A DNA stretch of 64,000 nucleotides, taken from Bathymodiolus brooksi (lineage: Eukaryota; Mollusca; Bivalvia; Mytilida; Modiolidae). Below are positions 24,480-37,400 of this stretch, piece after piece; position 1 is the stretch's first letter; each line of letters starts with the position of its first letter. Position numbers and translations under genes: made by a program. The notes under the pieces are model-generated. The model was not told the origin of the DNA. It searched no databases and saw only the letters and a list, made by a program, of their open reading frames with translations. The stretch spans positions 13,965,506 to 14,029,505 of the forward strand of contig OY804579.1 in the NCBI GenBank assembly GCA_963680875.1. Reading direction: 5' to 3'.

Positions 24480-24605
24480 TTTTGTCCCTTTACCTCGAAT
24501 GTTCGTGTTGATAATTGTTTTCCTTTTTCTTTTGGCAATTGAATTGTCTATCATTTTTCGATTTACTACTTCTGATTACCCCCCTTTGATATCTTCAAAC
24601 TACGA
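24480..24605 (+). mobile_element. Dispersed repeat E1, diverged fragment
   Basis: It keeps CCTTTTTCTTTTGGCAATTG and the CCCCCTTTGATATCTTCAAA terminal block but lacks the CCGGAGCAC part. It is an older, 5'-truncated copy. Confidence 0.6.
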
Positions 24606-24732
24606 TTTTATATACGATACAATATCCCAGCAATGGTATCAATGTTCTGTTGCAATGTGTTTTGTTTAGGTGTTGTTAGAATTGACATTTGCCAATGGGA
24701 ATGTGTACCTCAAGTAGTAACAGCCACGTGTG

Positions 24733-25069
24733 GTTTGAGTGAGTGAGTGAGTGAGTGAGTGAGTGATTGCTGTTTACCGCCAACTCAGCAATTTTTCAGC
24801 TATATCATGGCGGGAACCAGTTAATTTTCAATGAAATGATGATGAGGTTCGCTTTGTACTATACCAACACTCTTAGTTGAATTTTTCCAGTAATAGCTCA
24901 CTGAAACAACAGTCCGCGGACAGACATGTCGCCCCACTCTGACACATTATCCTGATTCCGAGCCAAACAGTCTTTGTTCTTTCTTCATAATGCTACGTGC
25001 TTAGCGGAGAAGCAACAGTTACCATTTTTATAGTCTTTGGTTTGACGCGATCGGGGCTCGAACTCACGA
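24733..25069 (-). mobile_element. tRNA-derived SINE (family A), minus strand
   Basis: In complement the order is: B-box-like GTTCGAGCCCCG (about 25050-25064), AAAGACTATAAAAATGG, CTGTTGTTTCAGTGAGCTA, GTGTTGGTATAGTACAAAGC, CATGATATAGCTGAAAAATT and a terminal CTCA repeat, seen as GTGA repeats at 24738-24765. It matches 1880-2082 but keeps an internal segment that copy lacks. The tRNA-like head stops at the B box where the next SINE begins. Confidence 0.85.
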
Positions 25070-25304
25070 TTTGGTGTTTAACGCCACTTTCAACAATATG
25101 TCAGTTTAATTGGTGGAGGAAACCGGAGTACCGGGAGAAAACCACGAGCTGTCGCAAGTCACTGACAAACTTTATCACATAATGTTGTATCGAGTACACC
25201 TCGCCATGAGCGGGATTCGAGCTCACAATATTAGATGTGATAGACACTGATTACACATGTTGATGTACACCCAACTAGCATATGGTCACGACCACGAAGG
25301 CCCC
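25070..25304 (-). mobile_element. tRNA-derived SINE (family B), minus strand
   Basis: In complement it starts GGGGCCTTCGTGGTCGTGAC and has B-box-like GAGCTCGAATCCCGC. It continues with GGCGAGGTGTACTCGATACA, CTTGCGACAGCTCGTGGTTT and CTCCGGTTTCCTCCACCAAT and ends GTGGCGTTAAACACCAAATC. It is directly joined to the family A SINE, so one inserted into the other or the pair is a dimer. Confidence 0.85.
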
Positions 25305-26630
25305 AACAAACGTATAAGAATACGACAACACGTGTAATGTGTCGTCAGTACGTGTATGTATACAGGGTTATTACAGTATGTAGATTAACGTATGTCATTC
25401 CTATTTATCAATAAATCTAAGCTTTGGACGATTAATGATTACTGATGTATTATCTATACACAGAGGAAACAAATTGATAGGCGGAATATCTGGTTCATTA
25501 AGAACACATGCCTCCGAGAAACAAATATGCACACAATGATATATAAAAGAGAAGATTCATCAAGTTGTAGTCGCTACAACAGAACTAATATGAACTCTCC
25601 ATACTTTTCCAGTGGGTATCAAACTGTTGTCTCTTTCTGTTCAAATTTACTACATTGTTGAACTTGTTGTCGTCCATAACATGCATTTAATATTTAACGC
25701 TGGACATTAATCAACCATCTATCAATATACACAATGACAGGAAGATTTGAGTAACGTATCACCAATTACAAATTAGAAAAAAAAATATATTCTCGTAGAT
25801 ATTTGCATAACAACGGAAGTAAACGTTAAATGAGTCATTTGTTGTAGCAACGACATTTTTGTCTCTCTTGCCTTACAGGACATTTGTTTCTTCATTCTAG
25901 CGTCCAATACACCTTGCATCATATGACTTAAGCAGAACGGTCTATTGTACATGGGCGTTTTTTTACAGCATAAGATTTGATTGGATGGTTTCATGCTTAA
26001 TTAAAAAGGGGTCTTTGGATTGAAAATGTCAAGTTACCTAATCTGAATTAAAAAGTCGCGTTAAAAGATTATAAACGATGGATTTTCATATAGTGAAAAT
26101 GTATGAAGATAAGGTGTCCACAAAAATGTCAAAAATATTTTTTTATCAATGTGTGACGTAAAAGTGTCTTTGACATTTACTTCACTGAGCTTGGTGCTGC
26201 TTTGACAACTGTTTTGCCTGTTTTGTTCAAGTATTGTTATAGATACTGTTATAGTGACAGCCGGAGACTTTGAGCCGTAATGAAAGCGGGAGGTTTGGCG
26301 CTTTAAAATCTGATTCAACCCACCATTTCTTTAGAAATGCCTGTACCAAGTCAGGGTCATTACGGTTTTCACAGTTTTCCGGTTGTTGACTGATTTTGTC
26401 TGTTTATATACTTATGAGTTTTGACTTTCCCTTAGTAAGATTGTTCGGAGTTCAGTAATTTTGTTATTACCCTTATTTAACGTTTAAAACATACAACTGT
26501 AAATCAGAGTTAACATTTTATATTACAAAAATAATACCTTTAATTAGAGAAACACCTTTGATCAAACGCGAATGAAGCCTCAAACATTAAGAATTATTTG
26601 GACAATAGGAATCATTCACCGCTTCTCCCG
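25305..26630. other. Non-coding, no confident feature
   Basis: A decayed block with GCCTGTACCAAGTCAGGGTC at about 26340 resembles the GCCTGTACCAAGCCAGGAAA block at 5129 and may be an old repeat fragment. The short minus-strand frames at 25773-25994 and 26061-26318 have no recognisable product. Confidence 0.4.
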
Positions 26631-26635
26631 TTTGG

Positions 26636-26738
26636 TGACGCTGCTGTTCCATAAGTGGTTGCATGTGCGTTTGAATCATAAGTGTCATCGAGATTAAAAC
26701 GTTCCGCTAACCACTTATGGAACAACAGCGACGTCTGT
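26636..26738. repeat. Inverted repeat, about 24-bp arms
   Basis: GACGCTGCTGTTCCATAAGT with GGTT is mirrored by AACC with ACTTATGGAACAACAGCGAC, with a loop of roughly 50 bp. Confidence 0.85.
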
Positions 26739-27118
26739 CGAAAGAAATTTAGTGACTGATCCCCATTGTTATTCCAGAAAAGGGTCGTAATCACTTAATT
26801 AAATATCTACATTTTATTCATATGACGGAGTCGATATTTCTGCTCATGGACCATTAGTCCACAAGGTATCATTCGACCAGTAAGTAGTGTTTCGGCCCTT
26901 AAACATGATTTTAAAAAAAATATTTCCTAAAGAAGGCAATTATTTTTACATTAATGTTCATCTCCTTCAACCATGGGTTATGGGTGTCAATCGTACAATC
27001 ATATGGGATAACATTTGATTGTTTGCTTCCAAAGATTTTTAGATTGTTTGACTTTCTCAACGTTTGAATTTGAGCGTACCTGATCAAGGTTATTCCAGAA
27101 ACGTGTCGTGTAACTCAA

Positions 27119-27651
27119 TACGGTCGTTTCGAATCATTTCCATTCTGTCAAAATTTTGTTATTTTCGTCCGCCAGATCACGTGATTTCAATGGAATGTAA
27201 AGCACTGGACTTCCGATGTCAATGTACACAAGAAAAATTCCAATCGATATGTGCCGTTTTAACGTTCGATCTTCAACTTAAAAAAATCTTAACATTTTCT
27301 GTAAAAGACAGATATCACTTAAATTATTTTATTTGTATCAAAGACTTCATTGCAGAGATTACTTCTATAAAATTAAATTTGTTTTCTTTCTTTATTTGCT
27401 GCTATCAGCACTATGAAAGGAAAACGATCTGCCTTTATATATTTCTGATATCAGACAGATAGTGGGGTACCGAACACCAGTATTTATTCAGCCGTTTCCT
27501 TGGGGTCTCCATATTACAATTACTTATAATCTACCGCATCTACGACTATGATAGGCTGACGTTGTCACAGTAATGGCGTAAACACCGGAAGTCGTCAAGA
27601 CACGTAAAAGACGGAACGTGGTCGGAATTGACATGATTCGAAACAACCGTA
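27119..27651 (-). mobile_element. Tc1/mariner-like MITE, copy 2 (inverted)
   Basis: TA-flanked insert (27121-27649) that reads as the reverse complement of the element at 2418-2965 along its length. Shared internal blocks include GATAGTGGGGTACCGAACAC and its complement at 2619. The 132-codon plus-strand frame at 27064-27462 crosses the left end and is a by-product. Confidence 0.85.
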
Positions 27652-28277
27652 TTAGGTATCTACATTTATAACTATTTACATTTCAAAAATTTTATTCTTT
27701 CCTGGCCATCTTTTAATGCCCTTTCAATCAACACATTAGATGACGAGTTGCTAAACATGAATATCAAGTAAAGAATTGTTTATTTCTGTAAACAACCGTA
27801 AGAAAATAAATAACAAACTTATTATAGATGACGTTGATTTATCCATATGAAGAATATTATTATTCTAAACTTAATTAATGTGGTGGAAGCAAAAACGCAA
27901 CGGTTAATTGTTTCCACTTTTAGATATCTATTTTGAATCTCCTCCTTTGACTTCTATAAATAGCAAAAATAAGAATTAAAATAGATTTGTTTTCACATTT
28001 TATGTGATATACTATATACATCTCCCACCAGTGTGTCAGTTTTAACAGGAAGCATATAATTGATTCTAACATGACGTCCTTCAAATCCCTCTAATACGTG
28101 AATTAAAAACATTAAGAAAATCAAATTGTTACAGTTTATCTCGATGATAATCCTTTTTCAGACAAATCTAGTTAATCTGGAAAAATAATATTCAACATCG
28201 GAAGTTATATGAGTAATATCTTTAACTGTTGTAAGAACAACAAAAATGAATTCATTCTATAGTATACAATTATAGTC

Positions 28278-28386
28278 TTTTGTTGAGGTCAATACGAGTT
28301 GTTATGGACCTTCAAAACGATATTCACCGAAGCCTCTAGGCTGAGGTGAATATCGTTTTTAAGGTCCATAAAAACTCGTATTAACC
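28278..28386. repeat. Hairpin, first unit
   Basis: TACGAGTTGTTATGGACCTT followed by AAACGATATTCACC is mirrored by GGTGAATATCGTTTTTAAGG and CCATAAAAACTCGTATT. The stem is roughly 45 bp around a short GAAGCCTCTAGGCT centre. Confidence 0.9.
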
Positions 28387-28635
28387 GATACAAGACTGTA
28401 ATTGTTTTATTACATTAAAATAAAAAGTGAAAGTGAAACCAAGTCATTATGAAATTAATCACTTCATTATGACGTCATACATAATGCAATGGAAAGTGAA
28501 AGTGAAAGCGAGTCAATACGAGTTTTAATCAAACAATATCAAATTTTACGGAATGTCAGGTGACAGCATGATAGCCAATAAAATTGTTTAAATAAAACCA
28601 TTATGTAATAATATACAATTATAGTCTTTTGTTGA

Positions 28636-28790
28636 GGTCAATACGAGTTTTTATGGGCCTTAGAAATCAATATTCACCTCAGCCTAATACGAGATTTTAT
28701 GGACCTTAAAAACGATATTCACCGAAGCCTTTAGGCTGAGGTGAATATTGATTTCTAAGGTCCATAAAAACTCGTATTGACCGATACAAA
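28636..28790. repeat. Hairpin, second unit, with internal arm duplication
   Basis: The same hairpin as at 28278, but the left arm is present twice (TACGAGTTTTTATGGGCC at about 28648 and TACGAGATTTTATGGACC at about 28688), which lengthens the loop. Confidence 0.85.
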
Positions 28791-29209
28791 AGCCTGTAAT
28801 TGTTTTATTACATTAAAATGAAAAGTGAAAGTGAAACCAAGTCTCCGAGATTTCTGCAAATCTCCGTTTGACTTCTGCAAGCCCATCGCCTGCGTCGGAC
28901 ATGATGATTACTTGTTCATTCTAAAGTAACGCTAATACGACGATTCTGATTGGACGAAATTTCACATTACCTCTATGTCCATTGGTCGAATAGAAATAGA
29001 ATTCACGTGATTCTTTTCATAGATTTCGTTAGAAAACGAAAGTGAAACCAAGTCAATACGAGTTTTAATCAAACAATATCAAATTTTACGGAATGTCAGG
29101 TGACAGCATGATAGCCAATAATTTTTTTTAAATAAAACCATTATGTAATAATTTGGGTAATAAGTCATTTCCCCACATTATTCAATTAGTGTACATTTAT
29201 TTGTGCAGA

Positions 29210-29450
29210 TTAATAGGATACTATTACATTAAGGTACATTTTCTGTGGATTCTGACGTCTTTACTATGCACATAATTGCTTTTTGTATGGACCGCAATAG
29301 ATTTTATTGCTTTGTATGGAACATGTCTTAATTTTAACTGTATTGTTTTGTATAAAACACCATAACTGACTTAATGTACATTTTATTGCTTTGTATGGAA
29401 CGCCGTAGATGTCTTACTTTACATTTCATTGTTTTGTATTATTATGTTAA
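29210..29450. repeat. Degenerate tandem repeat around ATTGCTTTGTATGGAA
   Basis: ATTGCTTTGTATGGAAC, ATTGTTTTGTATAAAAC and ACATTTTATTGC blocks recur three to five times at roughly 55-60 bp spacing. Confidence 0.55.
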
Positions 29451-29630
29451 TCTTATATTGGTAGCACAAGCTACATCTTTCTTACAATTTAGGAAAGTCT
29501 GACTTACTGATATAAGTTTTATATCAATTTATATAAGGTACAGTGGCAAGATATACTTTTTTATCCTGCAATCAGTACATTTGCTGTACAAATATGCTAT
29601 ACGAATAAATTTGTGCTTTATTCGTACTAG

Positions 29631-29692
29631 ACGAATAAACTTTTCAGCCTACGAATAAACTTTTAAACCTACGAATAAACTTTTAAGCCCCG
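29631..29692. repeat. 20-bp tandem repeat, 3 copies
   Basis: ACGAATAAACTTTTAANCCT occurs three times in a row. A related AATAAA/TTTATT inverted pair sits just upstream at 29602-29627. Confidence 0.85.
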
Positions 29693-31280
29693 CCTATATA
29701 TATTCCGGAACTACTTTTTTATGTTTTTGCTCTCCTGTGAAGGAGTTAAAATATTAACCGTAACCAATGTCAATAATCGACGTCGTCTTTTTCTAATAAA
29801 TGTTTTCGTTCTCACTATTTGTAAATTTACAAACCGACAAAATGAAACTAATAATTTTAAAATTTCATATTTTTTATACATATTTTACGATAAAAAAAAT
29901 CCTAGAAGTCAATAAAAAACAAAACAAAAATCTTAAGCAAATCCGAATCATTTATAACTTGACAGGGAAGCTTTGAAAACAAAACAAAAGCAGCTAAAAC
30001 TACAGGACAAAGTGAATAAACCAAAGAGGGCATGCCCTCCAACAGATGAGGAAATTAACATCCTTTATAACAGAAACGTTCTGGCAGTCACACACCACAA
30101 TCTTTACTAAACACACTTATATGGTTAAATAACTCAGTACAGTTTGAACATCAAACTCTAAGATTACTACATATATTGTATTATAAAATTTCTTCATATT
30201 AAATGTTCAATTAATAAACATCAATTACTTCAACATATCAGATAGTAGATTTCTTCAAGGTGAAAAGATCACATATTCCTGCTATTGCATCAAGTCACTT
30301 TAAAATTATAGATAATTATTTATATTCTGAATTCTTTATGACACCACAACATATCTATATAATTTGTTTTAACCATTTGGGATAATTGTATTCAGTCACT
30401 TCCTCCAATCATTTTGCATCTTTTTTTAAAACATTTTTTTCTTTTGCAAAATTCCAACAAAGTTGTATGATTTGTCAGTTGAAACTAGTGTTTTATCTGC
30501 TGGAATTCTACTCACTGTTGATCAGGATTACAGTACATTTTTTATTTTGTGCAATTCCATTTGAAACTGATTCACATACCCCTGGCCTGTATGCAACAAC
30601 TGAGTGATATTTCTTGAAAAATGTCCTTTGTTTAATCAGATCTTTATAAAACGTTCATAGGTTTTTATGCAATTATTTCTTTCATATATATAGTCTTTGC
30701 ACTTATTTCAAACATCACATGTTAGACCATTAATCCAGCCATTCATCTGAAAGACATTAATATAGCATTGATTATAATTAAAATACATGTTATTATATAT
30801 TTACTAATAAAATAACAAGAAAAAAGGAACAAAATGCAGACTAAATTTGCAATGTTTGAATATTTGAAACTTCAAGCTTTCATAATGCATTTTTGTATGA
30901 TCCGACTCAGAAAATATATTTGCACATTAGTCATTACTCACAACAGCCAACATTATCATGTAAATATTGTTCATTCCAGAAAAATATATCCTTCACTCTA
31001 ATATTTTTCTGGTCACAACACTTATGCAATAAACCTATGTCCATAATATTCTTGGTTCCTTAGTGACATCGCATTATGTAATCTACCAATCAATGGATTA
31101 TGGTTTAATAATAGCAAATTTGATATGAAGAAAATAGTTGGTGGGGATTCTACATACATGTAGACTTCAATGCATATTAATTCATTTGATTATGATATGC
31201 AAACAGAAGTTAAATATAGTAATTAAAATCATATCTGGTGCTTGTTGACACTAAATCAGATCTCTATTTTGATTTTCTTC
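29693..31280. other. Non-coding, nothing recognised
   Basis: AT-rich intron sequence with no supported gene. The 60-70 codon frames at 29721 and 30386 show no recognisable motifs. Confidence 0.4.
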
Positions 31281-31284
31281 AATT

Positions 31285-32245
31285 TAACGTGTATATACAG
31301 CCTACTCTTCCGTACCATCAACAACCAAGCTGACAGCGTATTATTACAGAATGACTTAACACCGCTACAAGATTGGGAAGACAAATGGCAAATGAGCTTC
31401 AAATTCCAAGAAATGCCAAGTCATTCGAATAACACCTAAGAACAGACCACCACTGCCAACAACTTACAAACTACATGGACACACATTAGATACAGTAGAC
31501 GCAAGTAAATACCTAGGTGTCACCATCTCTAACAACCTCACCTGGGACAGGCACATAGACAATACAATTGGCAAAGGCAACAAAACATTGGGATTTATTC
31601 GACGCAACATAAAAGACTGCACCAAACCAGTGAAATCAGCAGCATATACATCCATGGTGAGACCAACAATGGAGTATGCAAGCTCAGTATGGGACCCGAC
31701 AAACCGGAAAAAGATTGGCAACCTTGAAAAAGTACAGAAAAGAGCAGCAAGATTCGTTTTCAATAATTACACAGACCGAACACTTGGCTGTGTTACTAAA
31801 ATGGTAGAATCCTTGAAGTGGGGAAAATTAGAAGAAAGGAGAAAGTCTAATAGACTATGCATGCTGTATAAAATCAAAAGTGGATTAATTGATATAGACA
31901 GCCACCAATAAATCCAAGCCAACGACAGCAGGACTAGAGGCAAAGATCGCCTTTATCAAGAAAGAACGAGCAGTGAGGCCTTCGGAAATTCGTTCTTCCC
32001 CAAGACCATCAGGGACTGGAACCAACTGCCAGCTAATACAACTCCGGCCAACACAGTAGAGGGATTCAGGAGCGCCCTCAAGGCGCATCCTGACAGCAAC
32101 TAGACCAGCTCCCACCTGTATATAGTTTTACCTGTAAATATTCGGTAGAAGACTGCTGTGTTGCTGGACACTGCGCAAAGTTTTCGCGGAACCTTATACA
32201 TGCACGTGTGAATCCGGTTCCTAAATTGGAAGAAGAAGAAGATAT
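31285..32245 (+). mobile_element. 5'-truncated LINE (non-LTR retrotransposon)
   Basis: The plus strand encodes the C-terminal part of a LINE reverse transcriptase ORF up to a TAG at 32101-32103. A short 3'UTR and a GAAGAAGAAGAAG tail at about 32229 follow. The 5' part (endonuclease and catalytic RT) is absent, as in typical dead-on-arrival copies. Confidence 0.85.
31288..32103 (+). pseudogene. LINE ORF2 C-terminal fragment
   Basis: Recognisable LINE motifs run in order: LQDWEDKWQMSF near 31360, YLGVTISNNLTWDRHID near 31510, YTSMVRPTMEYASSVWDP near 31645, KVQKRAARFV near 31730, and WNQLPANTTPANTVEGFR before the stop. This is the thumb and post-RT region common to Jockey/CR1-type LINEs. One frameshift lies near 31425 and one in-frame stop near 31911. 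The catalytic YADD motif lies upstream and is missing. It is a non-functional relic, different from the LINE at 34239-39159. Confidence 0.85.
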
Positions 32246-32652
32246 ATGAAAGTTTTATTTTATTCTATAAAAATAAATTCCAATTTTCCATTGAAACCTA
32301 TGTAAAGTCCAGAAGATTGGTATTAGCTTCTTCTCCTTTATATACTTGCATTGTCGCAAAATACATAATTTATTTGTACGAGCTTTAGAAACAGGTAGAA
32401 AAGTGCATGAAAGAAAACTTTCCAGTCTCATGAAAAAAATGAAGGAAAGTTGCAAATTAGACATTTATCAATCAGTGCCAGAAAATATCTTATCCCGTCC
32501 AGAAGTTAAGAGAAAACAATGTGGAGGGGATCTATAGATATTATGCAAATATCAGGGCATAAAAATGTGGCATTTATTAATAATTACTCAACATTGAGTG
32601 AGGAAAGACACAAGAAAATATCAAACATCCTCAGTGACACTGAAAGTGAAAC

Positions 32653-32951
32653 TAAGGGACCGACCATTTAACTTGAAGAGGGGGGGGGGGGGGTTATGGT
32701 TTTTTGTTTCGTTCAGAATTTTTTTTTCTGACAACACGAGAGTTAGAATATTTATTTTTTTTGTCGGGCAAAGCGCGAATTTTTTTTCCAGAATTCAACA
32801 TTAGGTTATATGACAAAAACTCTGAATCAGATTATTTATTTTTTCCTCCACCAAAATCAGAATATTTTTTTCAGCAACATTGGGAATCAGAATATTTATT
32901 TGGAAAAAACCATACCCCCCCCCCCCTTCAAGTTAAATGGTCGTTCCCTAA
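32653..32951. mobile_element. PIF/Harbinger-like MITE with poly-G terminal repeats
   Basis: The insert 32656-32948 is flanked by TAA on both sides. The left end reads GGGACCGACCATTTAACTTG, then a run of about 14 G and TATGGTTTTTT. The right end is its complement with a run of about 12 C. A 3-bp TAA target is typical of PIF/Harbinger; that assignment is inference. The interior repeats CAGAATATTTNTTTTT-like blocks four to five times. Confidence 0.8.
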
Positions 32952-33834
32952 CAGAAATACTTTTCAGCAAACTTACCTCGTAAAACCTCCACAAATTCTA
33001 CAGCCAGTAGCACTTCTGATGTTTCGTGTCGAAGCAATCCCGATGTTCCTTCTTACAGTTCCAATACAAATATGTCAAGTCAAATTAGTTCTAAGTTTTA
33101 CGGCGTGGTCATCCATAACAAATGGTGAATGTGTACACAATTTCCACAAATGACTTATATCCCCAACAACTGAGCATTTGAGTGTTTGACATCGTTGTTA
33201 AATACATTTCCGTGAATCAGTTCAGTTTGTTGAGATAAATGATTAATCTTTCTGTTTTCTCTACTCTACCTAGTTTACTTAAAACATGCTCGAGTCGTCG
33301 ATACATGTATGTGTGTGTTGCTTTCACATGTTTACAAACTGTGTGGGTGATACTTAAATACGCCTGTAGTAGTAACCAGGTAAATATATACGCCTGTGTG
33401 TCATACAAAGGTGGACGCTTGCAACTATATGCAGTGTTCCAGCTAGGTCCTTTTCACAGGGCGGACCGCCCGCCCTTTTTCAAGTGACGCCCTATGCCTT
33501 TTTCATGACGCCATGCCCTTTTTCAAAGTCTATGCCATTTTTAAGAACATGTATCGTTTATTTTGATGTTTCGTAATGATCCGCCATTTTTCTCGATTAC
33601 GCTTCCTTGTAAACATTGCGCGCGCATCATAATCAATATTCTACCTGTTTACCTTGACAATTAAGGAAAACAGCTGATTGACCGTAGGTTATTTGCAACA
33701 GTTGATTGACTCTAGCTAATTGAAAGTGATTAAAACTCATCAAATAAACAAATTTAACATGTTGTCTTATTTCTGTCACAATGCCCAAGCGTGACAGACG
33801 TTTGAAGGAAGAAATTAAAAAAATGTTTAAAATA

Positions 33835-33865
<31 letters not shown>

Positions 33866-34401
33866 AAGAAACAAACAGAAGTTTGAATAACTTTTTTAGT
33901 ACTACGGGAGTTTTATATATATTTTTTAGGATCTTGATGGTGTTGAGCTTTTAATTAATTTGAATCCCTTACAATAGCAATAAAAATATATTTAAAAGAA
34001 ATAGAAATCACCACTTAGAATAAATTTTTACAGTAGAATTTTACACCACTGACAGTGGTTCAAAGTGTTTTCTATTATTAGCAAATTAATATTTTGATAA
34101 TTTTTTTTATTTAATCCAATTTTAAAATGTTGAACTTTCAAATTCATCTGAAACTTAAACAAGTGATTAAATAGAGGAATGTCATGAAAGGAGCATCATG
34201 GCATGCCTTAAGCTTTTATTAAATGAAAAGCTTGGTTTATCAAGATTTCAAGATTTCAAGATTCTTTATTTTCTTAAACACCATAGTAAGTACAGTGGTA
34301 CAAAGAATTTGTTCAGTATGATAACATAAATAATAATAACACACATGACAAGATGAAATAAGTAAAATAATTAACAAATACAGTACAGCAACAACAGAGG
34401 A

Positions 34402-37400
34402 TTAACCTGGAAGAACAACTTTAGAATTTATAACCCTTATAAATTTGCAAAGATTTTTTAGTTTACTTTTTTGTTTAGATTGGAACAATTTTCCGAACTT
34501 GAATATATTAATTCTGTGTATAAAATAAGGATTTAAAAATTGTTTTCTGATATCTACTAGAGATCGACACTGAAGAATATAATGAAATTCGTCACCAAGT
34601 TCTTGGTATTGACATAAATTATAGTGTCTATTTTGTCGTTCAATTCTATGCCATCTGCCTGTTTCTATTGGTAACCTATGATTTCCAGTTCTAAATCTAC
34701 AATATGTAATTCTATCTTTATCTGGTAAAATATCTAAATAATGCTCAAATTCGAAATTTTCTTTAAATAATCAGTAAGACAGCCCTTTTGGCGAGTTTTC
34801 AATATCAGATCTCCATTTTTGTTGGAATTGGTCAAATATTTTTTGCTTTAAACTAACACTTAACCATTTTGGATTTACATTTCCTTGAGATATCCATACA
34901 TTACTATAACCACATCTATCTAATATATTCTTAATACATTTCAACCAATCAGACTTATATTGATTTTGCGAATTTTTCAAAAACATGTATATATACAAAA
35001 TGTTTGCAATTTTACTATCCTTTCCATTTACCATTTTTGACCAAAAATTAATCATGCGTAGTTCTATATAGACTGACATAGGATAAATGCCAAGTTCTCC
35101 ATATATCATAAAATTCGGAGTTGACTTCTTCAAATTCAATATTAATTTGCAAAATTTTAAGTGCACTCTTTCAATAATATCTATGTTCCCAAACCCCCAT
35201 ATTTCGCACCCATATAACAGGATTGGCTTCACAATTTAATCAAAAAGATCGTATTGAGATTTAATTGACAGGTTGTGTAACCTCCCCTTCTTTAATACCT
35301 CGTACATAACCTTATATGCTTTATTAATTAAAACCTTCTTCGCATTTGTAAAACTACCTGTTCTTGAGAAATTCAGGCCTAGATATGTGAATTCATTGAC
35401 AATTTCTATTGCATTCCCATCATATAAAAAGTTAATATTTTGGGGCAATCGACCAATAGAAAAAATTATAATTTTAGATTTGCTAGAATTAACTTTAAGT
35501 TTCCAGATGTTACAGTACTCACAAAAAATATATAGTTGTAATTGTAGATCTGATGCAGAATCCGAAAATAAAACTGTATCATCAGCATATAGTAACACAA
35601 AGAGTTTTAAATAAATATCAAATTCTCCTTCGATCTCATCAGATATACAATCCAAGCCACATACATTCCTTTCTTCAAGAAACTGTTGGAGATCATTTAA
35701 ATATATTGAGAATAAGAAAGGGAAAGGTTTTCTCCTTGTCGAACTCCTATATTACATGGAAAATATTCCGACATTTCGCCATTATATAAAACACGAGATT
35801 TGATACCACTATGCATATTAAAAATAACTTTATACATTTTACCATTAATTTCATTTCCAAGTAATTTATGCCAAAGACCTTTTCTCCAAACACTATCAAA
35901 GGCCTTTGCAAAATCAATAAATGCACAATATAATTTCTTTTTCTTATTTTTCATTATACTAATTAACATATAAATAACAAATAAATTATCTGTCGTTGAA
36001 TATCCTTTTCTAAACCCCCCTTGGTTTTCACAAATTAGGCAATAGTCTTCAGAAAACTTATTTAATCTTGTATTCAAAAGAGATGTAAATAATTTGCCAA
36101 AACGTCTAATAATAGTAATAGGTCTGAAATTGCTAGGATCTAGTTTATCTCCTTTATTCTTATACAATGGTATAATATTTCCTGATAACCAAAGTTCTGG
36201 TATACAACCATTATCAAATATAATATTAAACAGTTTTACATAAATGTTTGACATAACACTAAATGAATGTTTTAAATATTCATTAATTATCGTATCCTCA
36301 CCAGAAGACTTATTGTTTTTTAATTTCTTCAATGATTTTTGAATTTCATCTGCTGTAATACTTGAATTTAAAACAATATTCAACCTCCCTATATCATTTT
36401 GGTTTTCTATATTGGTTTCTTCCTCAGTCCGATTTTCCAGGTTTAAAGTTTTAAAATAATCTAAGAATATATTAATGGGTATATCCGGGCTATGTTGTTT
36501 TCTGCGACTGTTCAAAATTTTCCAATATTCCTTAGGATTTGTAGACTTTAAGTTATCTATTTTATTTCTGATTTTTTTATCCATAATTCTCTTATATTTT
36601 TTCTCCAGAGATTTAGTATCATTTTCTAGAGCTTGTGTACGATTTCGCTTAAGTTTTCGTTTCGAACATCTAAATTGCTTCCTTGCTTGCCTACACTCAA
36701 CATCAAACCATGGTTTAGACTTACTTGTATCATTACGTATATTTTTTGCTTTGGTATACGTATCAAATGTAGATTTTGCAGAATTGGTTAGCAAATTACA
36801 TATTTTTTCAACAACAGCATCTACAGTCACGACAGTTGCATTATTAATAGTATTTTCACCCATATCTGTTAATTGAGAAAGTATATCATTTACTTGTACC
36901 TGATCAATATTTACAACAAAACTCTTTAATTTTTCATTATCCCATTGTTTTATCTTTTCTGTTCCCGTTGTTTCATCTTTATGAGTGACGTCATTTGGTT
37001 TTTCTGCATATTTAACTTTGAGGGATAATGGAGTATGAATGTCCGAAAATAGCTTGCTTGAGTCTAATACTGAAAAATTTTGAACAAGCTTGAGAAAACT
37101 TATTGAACCAATAACATAATCTACTACACTGGCGTCTTTACTTGTAAATTTACATACTCCCTTATCATTTACACATTCTACCATTGCATATAAACATATT
37201 ATTATATTTACAAAATTCAAGTAATAAGTTACCAAAATAATTTTTCCTGTGATCCATGGTTTTTCTTTGAATATCTATGTTAAGCTCATTCAACATATCA
37301 ATATCTTCGTTATCAATATCTAACATTCCTGAAAATTCATCGTAATTCGTTTCAACACAATCTGGTTCCTCAGCGGTGCGAGCATTAAAATCTCCACGAA

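Larger units (their letters stand above)
28256..29152. repeat. Tandem pair of hairpin-bearing repeats
   Basis: Two units, about 28256-28611 and 28609-29152, each start with ACAATTATAGTCTTTTGTTG and carry a large hairpin. Each ends with ACGAGTTTTAATCAAACAAT, TTTACGGAATGTCAGGTGAC and AAACCATTATGTAATAA. The second unit has about 200 bp (28842-29040) replacing a shorter stretch of the first. The type is unassigned; it could be a MITE-derived tandem duplication. Confidence 0.75.

Noticed and set aside
35273..36876. Plus-strand frames of 113 and 133 codons
   Set aside because: They are antisense shadows of the LINE ORF2 on the minus strand.
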